Positions 50,214-60,856 of a stretch of 64,000 nucleotides of DNA are shown here, piece after piece. A program made the translations under genes and the position numbers. Location: assembly GCA_009829735.1 (NCBI GenBank), contig CM020619.1, positions 15,115,234 through 15,179,233 on the forward strand. Reading direction: 5' to 3'. A model generated the notes under the pieces. It was not told the origin of the DNA and searched no databases. It saw only the letters and a list, made by a program, of their open reading frames with translations. Source of the stretch: Pyropia yezoensis. Lineage: Eukaryota > Rhodophyta > Bangiophyceae > Bangiales > Bangiaceae. How positions within the stretch are numbered: position 1 is the stretch's first letter; the number at the start of each line of letters is the position of its first letter.

Positions 50214-53200
50214 CCTACGAACCTACAAGCGCCATGGGTTGACCATGGCCAATGGTATCGCAGACCTCCCAGCAGGGCGGTCATCACTGCTGGTGATGGC
50301 GAACTATCGCCGTAAGGCAGTCACCCTCCCGAAGGGAACTATCCTCGGGATTGCCGAGCTCTACGAAGGAGATATCCCTACCCCTGACAAGGAAGGTCAA
50401 GTGGAACCACTTGAGGTGCTGGCGGTCGCCGAGACCACCGAGCGACAGCAACCCGATGACGGGAAGCCTAACCCATCGGCGGCTCCGGCGGACATGCCGC
50501 CAAAAAACCAAGAAGCCTTGAAGGCACTGGCCGAGGCTGACCTCGACCACCTTCCCCCTTCGGTAGCTGAAGGGGTACGACGGATGCTAAGAAAGCACGA
50601 CGTCATGTGGACCGGCGGGGCGCTGGGTACCATTGGGGCAACCCAACACCGTATAGACATGGTACCAGGTGCTCGACCAGCGCGGTCGCAACCGCATCGT
50701 GCGGGACCTATGCAACGAGAGATCGTTGATGGGGAAGTGAAGAGGATGAGTGAAGCTAAGGTGATCCGACCTTCGATGTCGGAGTGGGGTGCCCCAGTCG
50801 TGATCGTACCGAAGAAGGATCAAACCCCTCGGTTTTGCATCCATTATCGACGCCTCAACTTGGTTACCAAGAAAGACTCATACCCTTTACCAAGGATGGA
50901 CGAGTGTATCGACTCGCTGGGGGAAGCCACAGTGTTTACCACTATCGACTGCAATGCCGGGTACTGGCAGATCCCAGTGGCGGAAGAGGATATCCCCAAG
51001 ACGGCGTTCGTCTGTCACAGTGGCGTGTACGAGTTCCTAAGGATGCCCTTCGGATTGTCCAACGCCCCCGCCACATTCCAACGGGCCATCGACATCATAC
51101 TGTCGGGAGTCAAGTGGCATAACTGCCTGGTATACTTGGACGACGTCATCGTCTTCTCGCGTAACATGGATGACCATGTGCAACATGTCGACGAGGTACT
51201 CACCCTCTTGCGGAACGCCGGGGTAACCCTGCGCCTCAAGAAGTGCGCCTTCTTCCAGCAGACAGTCGAGTATCTGGGTCACCAGATCACACCAGATAAA
51301 CTGGGAGTGCTCGAAGCTAATACCCGGGCACTCCGGGATGCGCAATACCCAACCACCCAGACACAGCTGAAAAGCTTCCTGGGGATGTGCAACGTATACC
51401 GACGGTTCGTCAAGGACTTCGCTCGTACAGCCAAACCGTTCACGGTTCTGACGAGCAGTGCCTTGCCAAAGGTACTCCAACCTCCCTCGCCCAGCGAGGG
51501 AGAGGCATTCGAGCTGCTCAAGCAAGCTCTGCTAGCCCCACCCGTGCTTGCGTTGCCGCATAGACGCGGGACCTTCGTCATCGATGTCGACGCCTGCGAC
51601 ACCCAAGTGGGATGCACCCTGCTACAGGGAGAGACCATCATCGGTACCGATAATGCTATCCCGGACCTACATCCGGTAGGGTGCTTCAGCCGGACACTCA
51701 ACCCGGCTGAGCGTAACTATAGTGCCACCGAGCGCGAGTGCCTCGGAGTCATATGGGCAGTGCAACTGCTCCGCCCATACCTGGAAGGTTCCAGGTTCAT
51801 CGTAAGGTCCGACTACGAAACATTACGATGGCTTCTCAACCTTGGTGACAAGGATTCCGACAGCCACGGTCGGCTAGCCCGGTGGAGGCTGAAGATGGCC
51901 GAGCACGACTACCGGACCATATATAAGGCCGGCTCCACCCATCATCTGGGGGACGCGCTGTCGCGACTCGATACCCCAAGCGAGGATACCCGACAGGTGG
52001 ACGAAGACATCCCGGTGGTACCGGTGTGCATGGTGGGTAATGCTACCCAAGGTATGGTTGACCATACCATGGCACACCTTGCGTGCCCATTGACCCTCGC
52101 GGACTTCCGCGAGGCACAGGCCAATGACGATGACTGTAAATGCCATCGTGCTAACCTCCTGGCCGGCACGGCCGGCATCTTCTCCGAGAACGAGGACGGA
52201 CTCATATATCGGCGGGCACCCGCCGATGGACGGCATCAGGTCGTGGTTCCCGTGTCCTTACGGCAGGCCGTCATGGAACGAGAACACGAGAACCCCACAG
52301 CCGGACACCCGGGGGGTTCGCGCATGTTCGCAGCAATGCGAGGGTTCTTCTACTGGCCAGCAATGGCCATCGACGTAATCGACCACGTGCGGGGATGCCA
52401 CCCGTGCGCACGGAATCGCATGAGTCTTCATAGGCGGGCATCCGCTATGAAACTGTTCCCCCCGGATGGACCCAACGAGCAAGTCGCTATCGACATACTC
52501 GGACCGCTTCCGGTAACGGAAGAAGGGAACAGGTACATCCTGGTCATGTCGGACCGCTTCACTAAGCTGTCACGGGCAGTAGCAATCCCGGACGATACGG
52601 CCTACACCATCATGAAAGCAGTGGTTGACCACTGGATCAGTGCTTACGGAGTAATGAAGCAACTCCTCTCCGATAACGGAGCAAACCTTACGTCAGCATT
52701 CTGCACTAAGGTCCTGGGCATGTTCGGTATCGAACCCCGTCGGGCATCCGACTACCACCCGCAGTCCAACGGGCAGATGGAGCGGTTCAACCGCACCATC
52801 GTCAAGATGCTCCAATGCTATGTGGCGGAACACACGAAGACGTGGGACAGGCTTCTGTCCGTCTTGACCCTGGCATACAATGTCAGGCCCCACCGGAGTA
52901 CCACCATTGCCCCCCTGGAATGGGTCATGCCGATGGGCGTCGGTAACCTGACGCTGCCACCGGGCAGATGCACTCGGTATGATATACCGAAGGGCCGACC
53001 GGCCGAACGGATCCACTTAGCTTGGTTGGCCAAGCTATCGTGGATGATACCGAAGCTCAAGGGTGCCCTTGACAGAACACAACTTCGATACCAGAAGAAC
53101 TTCGACGCCCGACTACGGGTGCGCAACGCTACCCTGATGACAGGTGACTGGGTCTACATCAGACACCAGAAGTTCCGGGGGAACAAGCTCATGCAACCGG

Positions 53201-53562
53201 TCAAGGGACCGTACTAGATCTTACACAGAGATGATCACTCTGTCATCCTGCACTCCGATACGGAGATACAACGCATCAACCTCAATGATGTGACACCTGC
53301 TCCGAAGCTGGAACAGCCTCAGCCGGTACCGGCTGAGTTGCTACATGAAGCTCTTACATCCCACCGGTCAGATGACCCGGTGGGACCGGATGGGATTCCA
53401 TACCAAGTAGAGAGCGTGGTTGGACACACCGACCCGGACCTACCAGGACCCTGGTACGTCCAGGTTATGTGGGTGGGATACGACTCACCCACCTGGGAAC
53501 AGGCGGCGAATGTACCCCGCCAACTCCTCATGCCTTACATGAGGCGACGACGCCTACTGTAA
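50214..53562 (+). pseudogene. pol: Family A pol, second part (A2): RT, RNase H, integrase, chromodomain
   Basis: The frame continues family A pol after the nested element. The RT shows WGAPVVIVPKKDQTPRFC, FGLSNAPATFQRAID and YLDDVIVFSRNMDD; in RFCIHYRRLN a His stands where A3 and most Ty3 RTs have Asp. RNase H (FVIDVDACDTQVGCTLLQ), the integrase zinc motif (HENPTAGHPGG, CHPCARNR) and core (AIDILGPLP, LLSDNGANLTS, NGQMERFNRT) follow. TAG at 53215-53217 interrupts the frame where A1 has CAG. The same frame then runs to 53562 with the chromodomain-like end (VMWVGYDSPTWEQAANVP). Confidence 0.85.
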
Positions 53563-54012
53563 CAACCCAACCGACACCGACTTCGGCTGTTGGGGGGTGA
53601 GGCTTATACCTACTAAGTAGGGTGTCACATGGACTCGTCAAGACTTAGGTTCACTAAGTTGGAGCGGACTTAGGCAACCTAAGTAAGCTACTGACTTTTA
53701 CAAGTTTACTTGAAGGAGATGACTAAATCCGATAATCTCAAAGTAACCTAAGGCTTACACCAAGGTAACCCTTCAGCCAGGAGGCAAGTGACGGACCAAG
53801 AAGGTTGACCTTCATGAGTATTAACCAACCAGGATGGGTTGGGGGAGGCGGGAAAGAACCGAGGCAAGCCACGACTAAGTCAGACGGGGTACTCCCCAAT
53901 GGCAGGCATTGGTATCATGCAAACGCCCCAGCGGGGGATGAGTTTATACTCACTACTACCCGGCCACCATAAGGGTCACCGGGGCCCTCTCCCTCACAAA
54001 CAATAGCACTCC
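53563..54012. other. Family A spacer (A2 copy)
   Basis: This is the counterpart of 33717-34166, with very few changes. It lies between the ends of the convergent pol and antisense frames and shows no coding potential. Confidence 0.6.
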
Positions 54013-56382
54013 TCAGTGGGTAGACCCACTGCCCGAGGGAGGCCACTCACGCGTAAGCGCGTATACCTTCATGCTCCACCGGTCGGCAATCTCACGACGG
54101 TCAATCACCCGAGTTACCTCGGTGCACAGCTGAACGAGGGTGCTGCGGCCAGCCTCCACGTCCTCCAGAGCTCTCTGGAGGCGGTCAAGCACGCCCCCGA
54201 AGCAACGCGCTGACCCAACCAGCGCAGCACCTGGGGGGATATCCCCCCAGCTAACAGAGAGACCCTCCCGCATTGCGCGGGCAACAAGGGCGTCAACGCC
54301 CTCATACCAGAGACGGGGACCCCCGTCACGCAAGACAGGGGCGGGAGGTGACACTGGTGCAGCCAGAGGAGCCACAGGAGCCGACACGGCAACTACCGGA
54401 GCCGGTGGCACCTGATACGAGGCCCGGTAGGACCCTACTGAAGGGGCCCCACCGTAAACCCGGCGGGGCTCGGCCCGACGACGGGACACCTCACGCTCCC
54501 CACCCGCAGAGCCCCACTCTCGGGGACGACGGCCAACTGCCGCCGGTATCGGGTTACCGAACCACGGGGCAAGGACCTGGAGAGGGTCATGGATAACCAT
54601 GGGAATACCCAGGTCAGCAACAGCCTCGGTGGACGCCCACCCATGGAAATTGGGCTCACCCGGCTGAGTACGCCGGATACGCGACGAGTGTCGAGGCAAG
54701 GGGGAAGCCCCAGCCTGCGGGTCCCGGTACGGGGGAAGGGCCAACACCCCAGCCCAGTCCACGGCATCGTGAAAAGCCAGCAGGGCCTCGAACTCCCGGG
54801 CCAACCCGGTCTTGGCGGCTATCATGTCCACGCCCAACTGCGCGATGTGCCGACGGACACCCTTCGGAAGATGAAACAGGCGCCCCTGCCGGCGGACGGA
54901 CAGCAAGAAGGAGGAAGCCTGCCCGAGGGTAACCTCAAGGGTGAAGGTACCCTGCAACGGGTGGACCGGCCGGGAGGCCAACACACTCCCGAAGTATCGG
55001 AGGCAGGAGCCGGTGTCAAACCGGAAAGCAGGCGCGGGTTCTCACCCCTCCTGCCACAGAGGCGGGCGCACGGCAGTGTACACCGGCGCGCGACCGTTAC
55101 CGGTCTGCAACGCACACGGTATATCGGTGCGGAACGCATCCGCCATGACACCATGGTTGCGTCGCCAGCTCGACGCTGACTTCAACCCCGCCATAGGCGG
55201 GTACGGAGCCGTCAACGTCAGGTACGGGGATACCCCCGGGAAGTACTCGAACCCGGGATACCGGCCGGTATCACCCACCGTCTCCCCAAACGCAACCGGC
55301 TCCGCCGCCGCCGCAATCCCCCGAGCACTAGCCGGGTAGTCAACCTCCCGCGGCAACGCGGGGGCCATCAAGTCGCATATCCCGAAGGCGGAGTCGAGGT
55401 AGACCTCACCCCGCCCAATCCGGGTGCGCCAGAGCTGCGCATGCCGGTCGTCCGGCTGGCTCAGGATCCAATGGTGCTCCACTCGGACCGCGTTCGGCTG
55501 GTTGACCAGCCGCACCAACTCCCGCTCCCAACTCGGGTCCACCTTGACGCGCCGGGAGGTCTCTCCAGGGAGACGCGGCTGGTGGAAGTCCACCCGCATC
55601 GGCCCAGCGGACTCCATCGACTCTTGCACAGTCATGCCTCGAACCCGAGCCACCAAATCGGACATCGAAATGGCGGGTTGACCCGCCGCCACGGCGACGC
55701 CGCCACCCAACGGGGCAACCCGGGCAGGACCAGGAAGAATCGGGGGCGCCGGGGGATGCCCCACCGGCAGATGGGCCGGTGCCGGAGGTGCACGGGGCCG
55801 AGGAGGAAGAAGAAGGGCGGGCGCCCGCCCGGAGTAGCTCCCGGAGTCCACTGCCATCGGGGTAGACATTTTTTGACCACCAAGCGTCCGCGGCACCGCG
55901 GGCAGAGCATCGCCGCCACCCGGGCCCGACGTGGGCACCACGGGGGCGGCAGGGGTAGACCCGTTACCCGCCGACGCGGACACACCCACCGGGCGGGCAC
56001 CCGCGCCGTCTTGACCCGCCGGCTCGGCTGGGGTGCGGCCACGACCATCCGCCACGCCGGCGACGCCGTCTTGGGGTAGAGTCGCGCCGGCACCGGCGAC
56101 AGGAGCCATCCGGGCCGCCGGAGGAGTAGCGGTAGAGGCCACCGCTGCACGCGGTGGTCCGCCACCCGACGGAGCCGTCGTGCCGCTGCACACGGACGAC
56201 AATCCGCCCGGCGCACCTTCCGGGGCCACACGAACGGTCACCCGGTCGTCCTCGTCCTCCGACGAGCTCGCCAAGAAGCACTCGGCAGCGGTGGCGGAGA
56301 CGGGAACGTCGTCCTGCATCACCTCCTCCTCCTCCTCAAGCAGGAGGTCGTCCTCGCCCCCGGGTACCTGGGGGTCCGACAT
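54013..56382 (-). pseudogene. Antisense accessory frame of family A (A2 copy, one nonsense codon)
   Basis: The frame corresponds to 34167-36533 of A1, with the same start (MSDPQVPGGEDDLLLEEEEE) and the same stop position. A single TGA at 55044-55042 replaces a Trp codon of A1 after WQEG and splits it into 446 and about 340 codons. Elsewhere the frame is intact. Differences from A1 concentrate in the Pro/Ala-rich middle; the globular part is nearly unchanged. Confidence 0.7.
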
Positions 56383-56945
56383 GGTGAGACCGGGGTAGCA
56401 GGGGCGTCCCGTGCCAGAAAGCCGCAACCGGCTCGACCCGGTACGAGGAACGCTCGCGCGGACGAGCCAGGGAAGCGCGGGCACCCGCGCTTATAACCAC
56501 ACAGCTCAGCACGAGCGATACGGCAGCGCGGGACGACCCACGCCAGCCGAGCTACGAGGGCGCTCCACCCAGGCACCTGGACCGGAGCCACGCCCCCCCC
56601 ACACGGGGCAATCAAGGGGGGTCACCCCCAACCGCCCCCCACTCAATCGTCCACACGAGAGGGGCCCCCCTACCACCAGACACCTGGTGGCGGATCCGCT
56701 TGCACCACCCCTCGGAAAGGGGGGTCGTGAACAGAAACCCGCATCGGGAATTTAACGGTCCGGAAAACGGATCGTGTGTGTACCACACAAAGGGGGGCAC
56801 CCCCCTCAGACAACCTCGAAAAGGGGTGTCTGTCGCGACAGGGCGCAAAGCACCACCCGACTGGTAAACGGTCGCGCGACCCACTTACATTCGGTAACCC
56901 GAATGCAACTCGACCCGAGGACGGGCCGAATCTAAGGGGGGGATA
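56383..56945. promoter_or_regulatory. Region upstream of the antisense frame, before the 3' LTR (A2)
   Basis: It carries the TATA-like GGTTATAAGCGCGGG on the minus strand (about 56490-56500). A palindrome CATTCGG...CCGAATG lies near 56888-56905 and a self-complementary TGTCGCGACA near 56828. The same elements occur in A1 (36534-37118). A G-rich polypurine stretch GGGGGGGATAT precedes the LTR. It would serve as promoter for the antisense frame and as the 3' end of the sense genome. Confidence 0.4.
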
Positions 56946-57309
56946 TGTAGCAATATGGTCGGCCGTATTGTGACCCTAATATTAGGGGGGCTACTTCTAA
57001 TCCTGGGCTTTCAATTTGAGAGTCCGTACAGGTCACGGTATCTCTAAGTTACGTATGACCAGAGGGACTTGCATCTTGGGGTGGAGGGTAGTTAGTAGTG
57101 TCTCCGAGGGTTTATAACGAGGGGGCCGGCGGCGAATCCACCGCCGGCCAAGGCAGAACAACAAACCTCTCCCATTTGGGCTCCCATCTTGGTCCCGTGG
57201 CTTGCGCTCCAAGGACAGCAACCTTGGCCTCCCGGTGACGTTGGTGCCGATCCCCCGTGGTGAGTGCTCCCTGAGAGTGGACGTGTAGCGGATACCCTAT
57301 TGTGCTACA
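56946..57309 (+). repeat. 3' LTR of element A2
   Basis: Starts TGTAGCA, ends TGCTACA, 364 bases, followed by the target repeat CAGAG. It carries the same TATA-like motif and hairpin as the other copies. Confidence 0.92.
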
Positions 57310-57570
57310 CAGAGCCAACAGATACGCACGGTAGTGCACACGGGGAAGAAGAAAGCAATCGCGCAGTTGTCTTTTTTTTTCTTCCTGAGGGCGCGGGCCA
57401 AGGGCACCTCGCTGTCCCTCTTAACGTGCATCTGAGGGAGCCTCGGCACGTTGGCCAGGTAGCCCCCCCCTACCCCCCAATGGCCCCGAGCCGAGTCTAA
57501 CCTCTTCAGGTCGGGGGGCACTATCATTACTAATTCTATTCTTACTCACTAATCTCACACTCAATTTCTC
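57310..57570. other. DNA between element A2 and a host fragment, probably end of family C
   Basis: It continues the DNA that lay left of A2 at 39164 and should therefore contain the outer part of the family C 5' LTR. I could not find the boundary. A T-run (57370-57379) and a CCCCCCC/CCCCC stretch are visible; no gene. Confidence 0.35.
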
Positions 57571-58085
57571 TCAAAGCAAGTCCCTCACAAACATGCAAAA
57601 GCCCATCCGAAGTCCCTCTCTCACGTGTGGGTAGCGTAGTCCACCGCGTCCCAGTGCCGGGCACGGGCCACGGCCGCCAACCATCCCCACACGGCGGGCG
57701 TGTCCTGGCACGGGGTGCCCCCTGGTCGCCATCCCGGGTCGGCGCAAAGTCAGGGCCAGGGATGCTACACCGGCCCCCCCGCCCGCCACGATGGTAGTAG
57801 AGGTGGTGGTGGCGGCGGCGGCGTCGAGGGCGGTGAAGAGATTATCCAGCCGGACGACGCGTCCGAGAGCCCCCCCCCCCCCCGCACCCCCCCCCGCGGC
57901 CACCGCCGGCCACCCCCCCCGCCGCCGCCCCAGCAGCCCCCGCCCAAGGGCGAACGTCCCGGACAGCGTCTTGTGCAACTGCCACTGGGAGCGGTAGCTG
58001 TCATCAAACAACACCCGCCGCGCGGCGCCGCCAACCCCACCCGCACCCCCACCACAGCGATCACTCTCCTCCGGCCCCGCCTGCC
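57571..58085 (-). pseudogene. Host coding frame cut by element A3
   Basis: The minus-strand frame is open from the LTR junction at 58085 to a stop at 57571, about 171 codons. It reads AGPEESDRCGGGAGG, ARRVLFDDSYRSQWQLHKTL, SGTFALGRGLLGRR and VVRLDNLFTALDAAAA and ends GFCMFVRDLL. The GC content and Ala/Gly runs are those of host genes. Its 5' part must lie beyond A3, outside the window. I do not recognise the family. Confidence 0.4.
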
Positions 58086-58448
58086 TGTAGCAATATGGTT
58101 GACCGTATTGTGACCCTAATATTAGGGGGGCTACTTCTAACCCTTAACTTTCAATTTGATAGTTCGTACTGGTCACGGTATCTATAAGTTACGTATGACC
58201 AGAGGGACTTGCATCTTGGGGTGGAGGGTAGTTAGTAGTGTCTCCGAGGGTTTATAACGAGGGGGCCGGTGGCGAATCCACCGCCGGCCAAGGTAGAACA
58301 ACAAACCCCTCCCATTTGGGCTCCCATCTTGGTCCCGTGGCTTGCGCTCCAAGGACAGCAACCTTGGCCTCCCGGTGACGGTGGTGCCGATCCCCCTTGG
58401 TGAGTGTTCCCTGAGAGTGGACGTGCGACGGATTCCTATTGTGCTACA
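58086..58448 (+). repeat. 5' LTR of element A3
   Basis: TGTAGCA...TGCTACA, 363 bases. It differs more from the other copies (for example near 58100 and 58141). The primer binding site TGGTGGAGCAGCAGGG is at 58450-58465. Confidence 0.92.
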
Positions 58449-58672
58449 TTGGTGGAGCAGCAGGGGACGGGTTTCCGTCACCCTTGTGGTGACGCCGTCT
58501 TCGGCCCTGGCACACGGATAGGGATCTGGTCCTTTTCTTGTACTCGTGGTGTTGCGACCTGATCGATTGTGTTGAGTTTTTACCTTTGACTGTGATCTAC
58601 TGTACTCTCCCCAATCTACCCCCTCGCTCTCTTGTTCGTGGTGATTGATACGTCGGTTGACTGATTGTGACC

Positions 58673-60856
58673 ATGTCTACCCAAGAGACGGGGAACGTTC
58701 AAGATGACGGATCGGCGTCGACGCCGACCCCGGAGGTGACTACGGGAACCGGGATCGGGAACCCGATCGATAACATTGAGACGCCAATGCTTTCCGGTGC
58801 CGGATCGACGTTTGGCACGGCTCAGACGGCAGGAGGCGGGGGCCCGCCTCAACTGTCGTCGACCGACCTCACTCCGCCGCCTCCTTCACCAGGAGATTCC
58901 CTGATGGCATCATTGGCCCGCATCGAGGCCCGGTTTTCCGGGCTCGACGCCCGTCAAGATCGGACGGAGGACGCAATGGCAGTGTTGATGTCAACACGGC
59001 ACACGACGGGACCCCGTCGTGTTCCTCCCACACCGGTACGGTTCGAACCGGCCGGACTACTTTCGGAGTCCACCAGGGTCAATCCCGGGGTTGCTACTCC
59101 TGGACAACCCCCGGACACAATGGGGTATGGGTCCGACTCGTCGGCAGAGTTGGAACGGAGTCACACGGAGCGATACGCTCGGAGCACCCGAAGCGGACTC
59201 CGCGGACACGACCCGGCAGATACGTACGCCGGGGGAGAGTCGGTTATGGGGGGAGGGGGTACCCTCTCGCAGTACCCCCACGACGAAGGAGGCCCGGCAA
59301 CTCGGGTTCCCGAGGTGCCGACGCCTGAAGTACCATCTTCAGTGGTGGAAGCTATGACCGCGCAGGTAACTGCGAGCCTACTGAAGCGGATGGAGTCCGA
59401 TGAGTTCGCTCATCAACTGGCTAAGCGACTGGATATCCAGGACGCTGACACGGAGATCGTCAACGAGGTCTTCCGGTCGGTTCTTACTCCGGAACGTTAT
59501 CGTTTGGAGGACCGCTCTACCACCGTATCGGAATCGATGCGTAATACGTCGCATCGGGCGATCCGCTCTATGCAGACCCTTATGAAGGGAGTCCCTATGT
59601 TCGGGGGGCCGAACGGACGCCCGTTGGCAGTCATCGGCTTCTTGACTAGCTTCAAGGCAGCCGCAGACAAGGCGCTCGTTAACGAGGGGCTGGCCCTGGA
59701 GATCCTCCCGTTCTTTGTTGATGAACGGGTGCGAGGCATTCTTCGCCAGGCATCCCCGATGCCGGGAATGAGGGTCGCGGCCACCCCCATGGATTACCGT
59801 GGGATATTGAAGGAGCTGCTGAGCAGCTACCTCAGTGAGGACAAGTGCGAGGACCACTATCGGGCCCTTCGCACTGCCACCGCCCAGTCCTGGGAGGATG
59901 AGGAGATGTTTGGACGCCGGATCCAAGAGCTCGACTACGAGCTGGGGAAGCTCCTCGGAGAAGGGGAGCTACGGGCCATCCTGTTCGCAGGAGTACCCAA
60001 CTACGTGCGGATATCCGCACGGGGCGCCAACACGGCACGGACGAACTTCAGTCGACTGATGCATATGTGCAAGTCCCTAGGGGACGCCTACCGGGTTCTA
60101 CACCCGGAGTGTGCCTTGGCCCCGAAGCCCAAGGGTGAGGGAGGCAAGCCCAGTCTTACCCCGGTACCGAGGCAAGAGAAGGTGGAACGTAAGGCCGCAC
60201 CAGTACTGGTGGCGACCGAACATACCCCTATTGGTGAGGGTGACCCTCTAGTCGACCAACAGGGCCACCTGTTGCTACCGGCGACGCCGGTGATTGATGA
60301 ACATGGTACGGTAGCGTACATCGCCCCGGCTGGAACCCAGTTCCAGGTCAACGAAGGAACGGGACGGCACGTCCCGTATGTGCGGACTACGGGGTACTCC
60401 CCGGTGACGGGTAACCCTCACCAACCCTTGCCAACATGGGCGGTGCGCACGGAGGCACCCCCGCAGATTGCGGGCCGACCCAACCGGTTGGGGGAGTCCA
60501 TGTTCCGGTTGACCCAAGGACCCAAGGCCTACCAGGGAGCAGGCACTCGGGCGCCCGAGGGAGGCAACCGTAGCTACGGGGCTACCCCGATGCGACCTCA
60601 AGGGGGGACCGGCACGTCCGGATGTATGTTGTGTGGGGATCCCCAGCACTGGGTGTCTTCCTGCCCACTCATCCCCGAGGAGTCTCGGCGGGCAGCGGCG
60701 CAACGCAAGGCATCCACCGGGGGGTATCCCCCCCGAGCACCCGGACCCGCACCGGGTAGGCAGCTAGCTCCAGGTGGAGTACTGGCCGTCGAGGGGGCAC
60801 CTCCTCAGCCGGATGTCCCGGCGGACAGCACCCTACCAAGGGCGGGAAACGAGTAA
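58673..60856 (+). CDS. gag: Family A gag (A3)
   Basis: The frame of 727 codons is intact from ATG 58673 (MSTQETGNVQDDGSAS) to TAA 60854. It has the same capsid-like block as A2 (SMQTLMKGVPMFGGPNGRPL) and the zinc knuckle CMLCGDPQHWVSSC. The heptamer GGGAAAC at 60844-60850 lies two codons before the stop. The -1 frame is open from 60760, so gag and pol overlap by about 97 bases. Confidence 0.85.
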   Translation: MSTQETGNVQDDGSASTPTPEVTTGTGIGNPIDNIETPMLSGAGSTFGTAQTAGGGGPPQLSSTDLTPPPPSPGDSLMASLARIEARFSGLDARQDRTEDAMAVLMSTRHTTGPRRVPPTPVRFEPAGLLSESTRVNPGVATPGQPPDTMGYGSDSSAELERSHTERYARSTRSGLRGHDPADTYAGGESVMGGGGTLSQYPHDEGGPATRVPEVPTPEVPSSVVEAMTAQVTASLLKRMESDEFAHQLAKRLDIQDADTEIVNEVFRSVLTPERYRLEDRSTTVSESMRNTSHRAIRSMQTLMKGVPMFGGPNGRPLAVIGFLTSFKAAADKALVNEGLALEILPFFVDERVRGILRQASPMPGMRVAATPMDYRGILKELLSSYLSEDKCEDHYRALRTATAQSWEDEEMFGRRIQELDYELGKLLGEGELRAILFAGVPNYVRISARGANTARTNFSRLMHMCKSLGDAYRVLHPECALAPKPKGEGGKPSLTPVPRQEKVERKAAPVLVATEHTPIGEGDPLVDQQGHLLLPATPVIDEHGTVAYIAPAGTQFQVNEGTGRHVPYVRTTGYSPVTGNPHQPLPTWAVRTEAPPQIAGRPNRLGESMFRLTQGPKAYQGAGTRAPEGGNRSYGATPMRPQGGTGTSGCMLCGDPQHWVSSCPLIPEESRRAAAQRKASTGGYPPRAPGPAPGRQLAPGGVLAVEGAPPQPDVPADSTLPRAGNE
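60844..60850 (+). promoter_or_regulatory. Putative -1 frameshift heptamer between gag and pol (A3)
   Basis: G GGA AAC in the same register as in A2, overlapping the last gag codons. CCGGGG at 60869-60874 and CCCCGG about 25 bases further could form a stem, although its distance from the heptamer is longer than usual. Confidence 0.55.

Larger units (their letters stand above)
39165..57309 (+). mobile_element. Element A2: complete family A LTR retrotransposon carrying a nested insertion
   Basis: LTRs at 39165-39528 and 56946-57309 are flanked by the 5-bp direct repeat CAGAG (39160-39164 and 57310-57314), which shows one insertion event into family C DNA. Without the nested family B element it is about 10.7 kb: LTR, gag, pol in the -1 frame, spacer, antisense frame, 3' LTR. 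The LTRs differ at about seven of 364 positions by eye. Lesions: TAG at 42259 and 53215 in pol, and TGA in the antisense frame. Confidence 0.9.
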
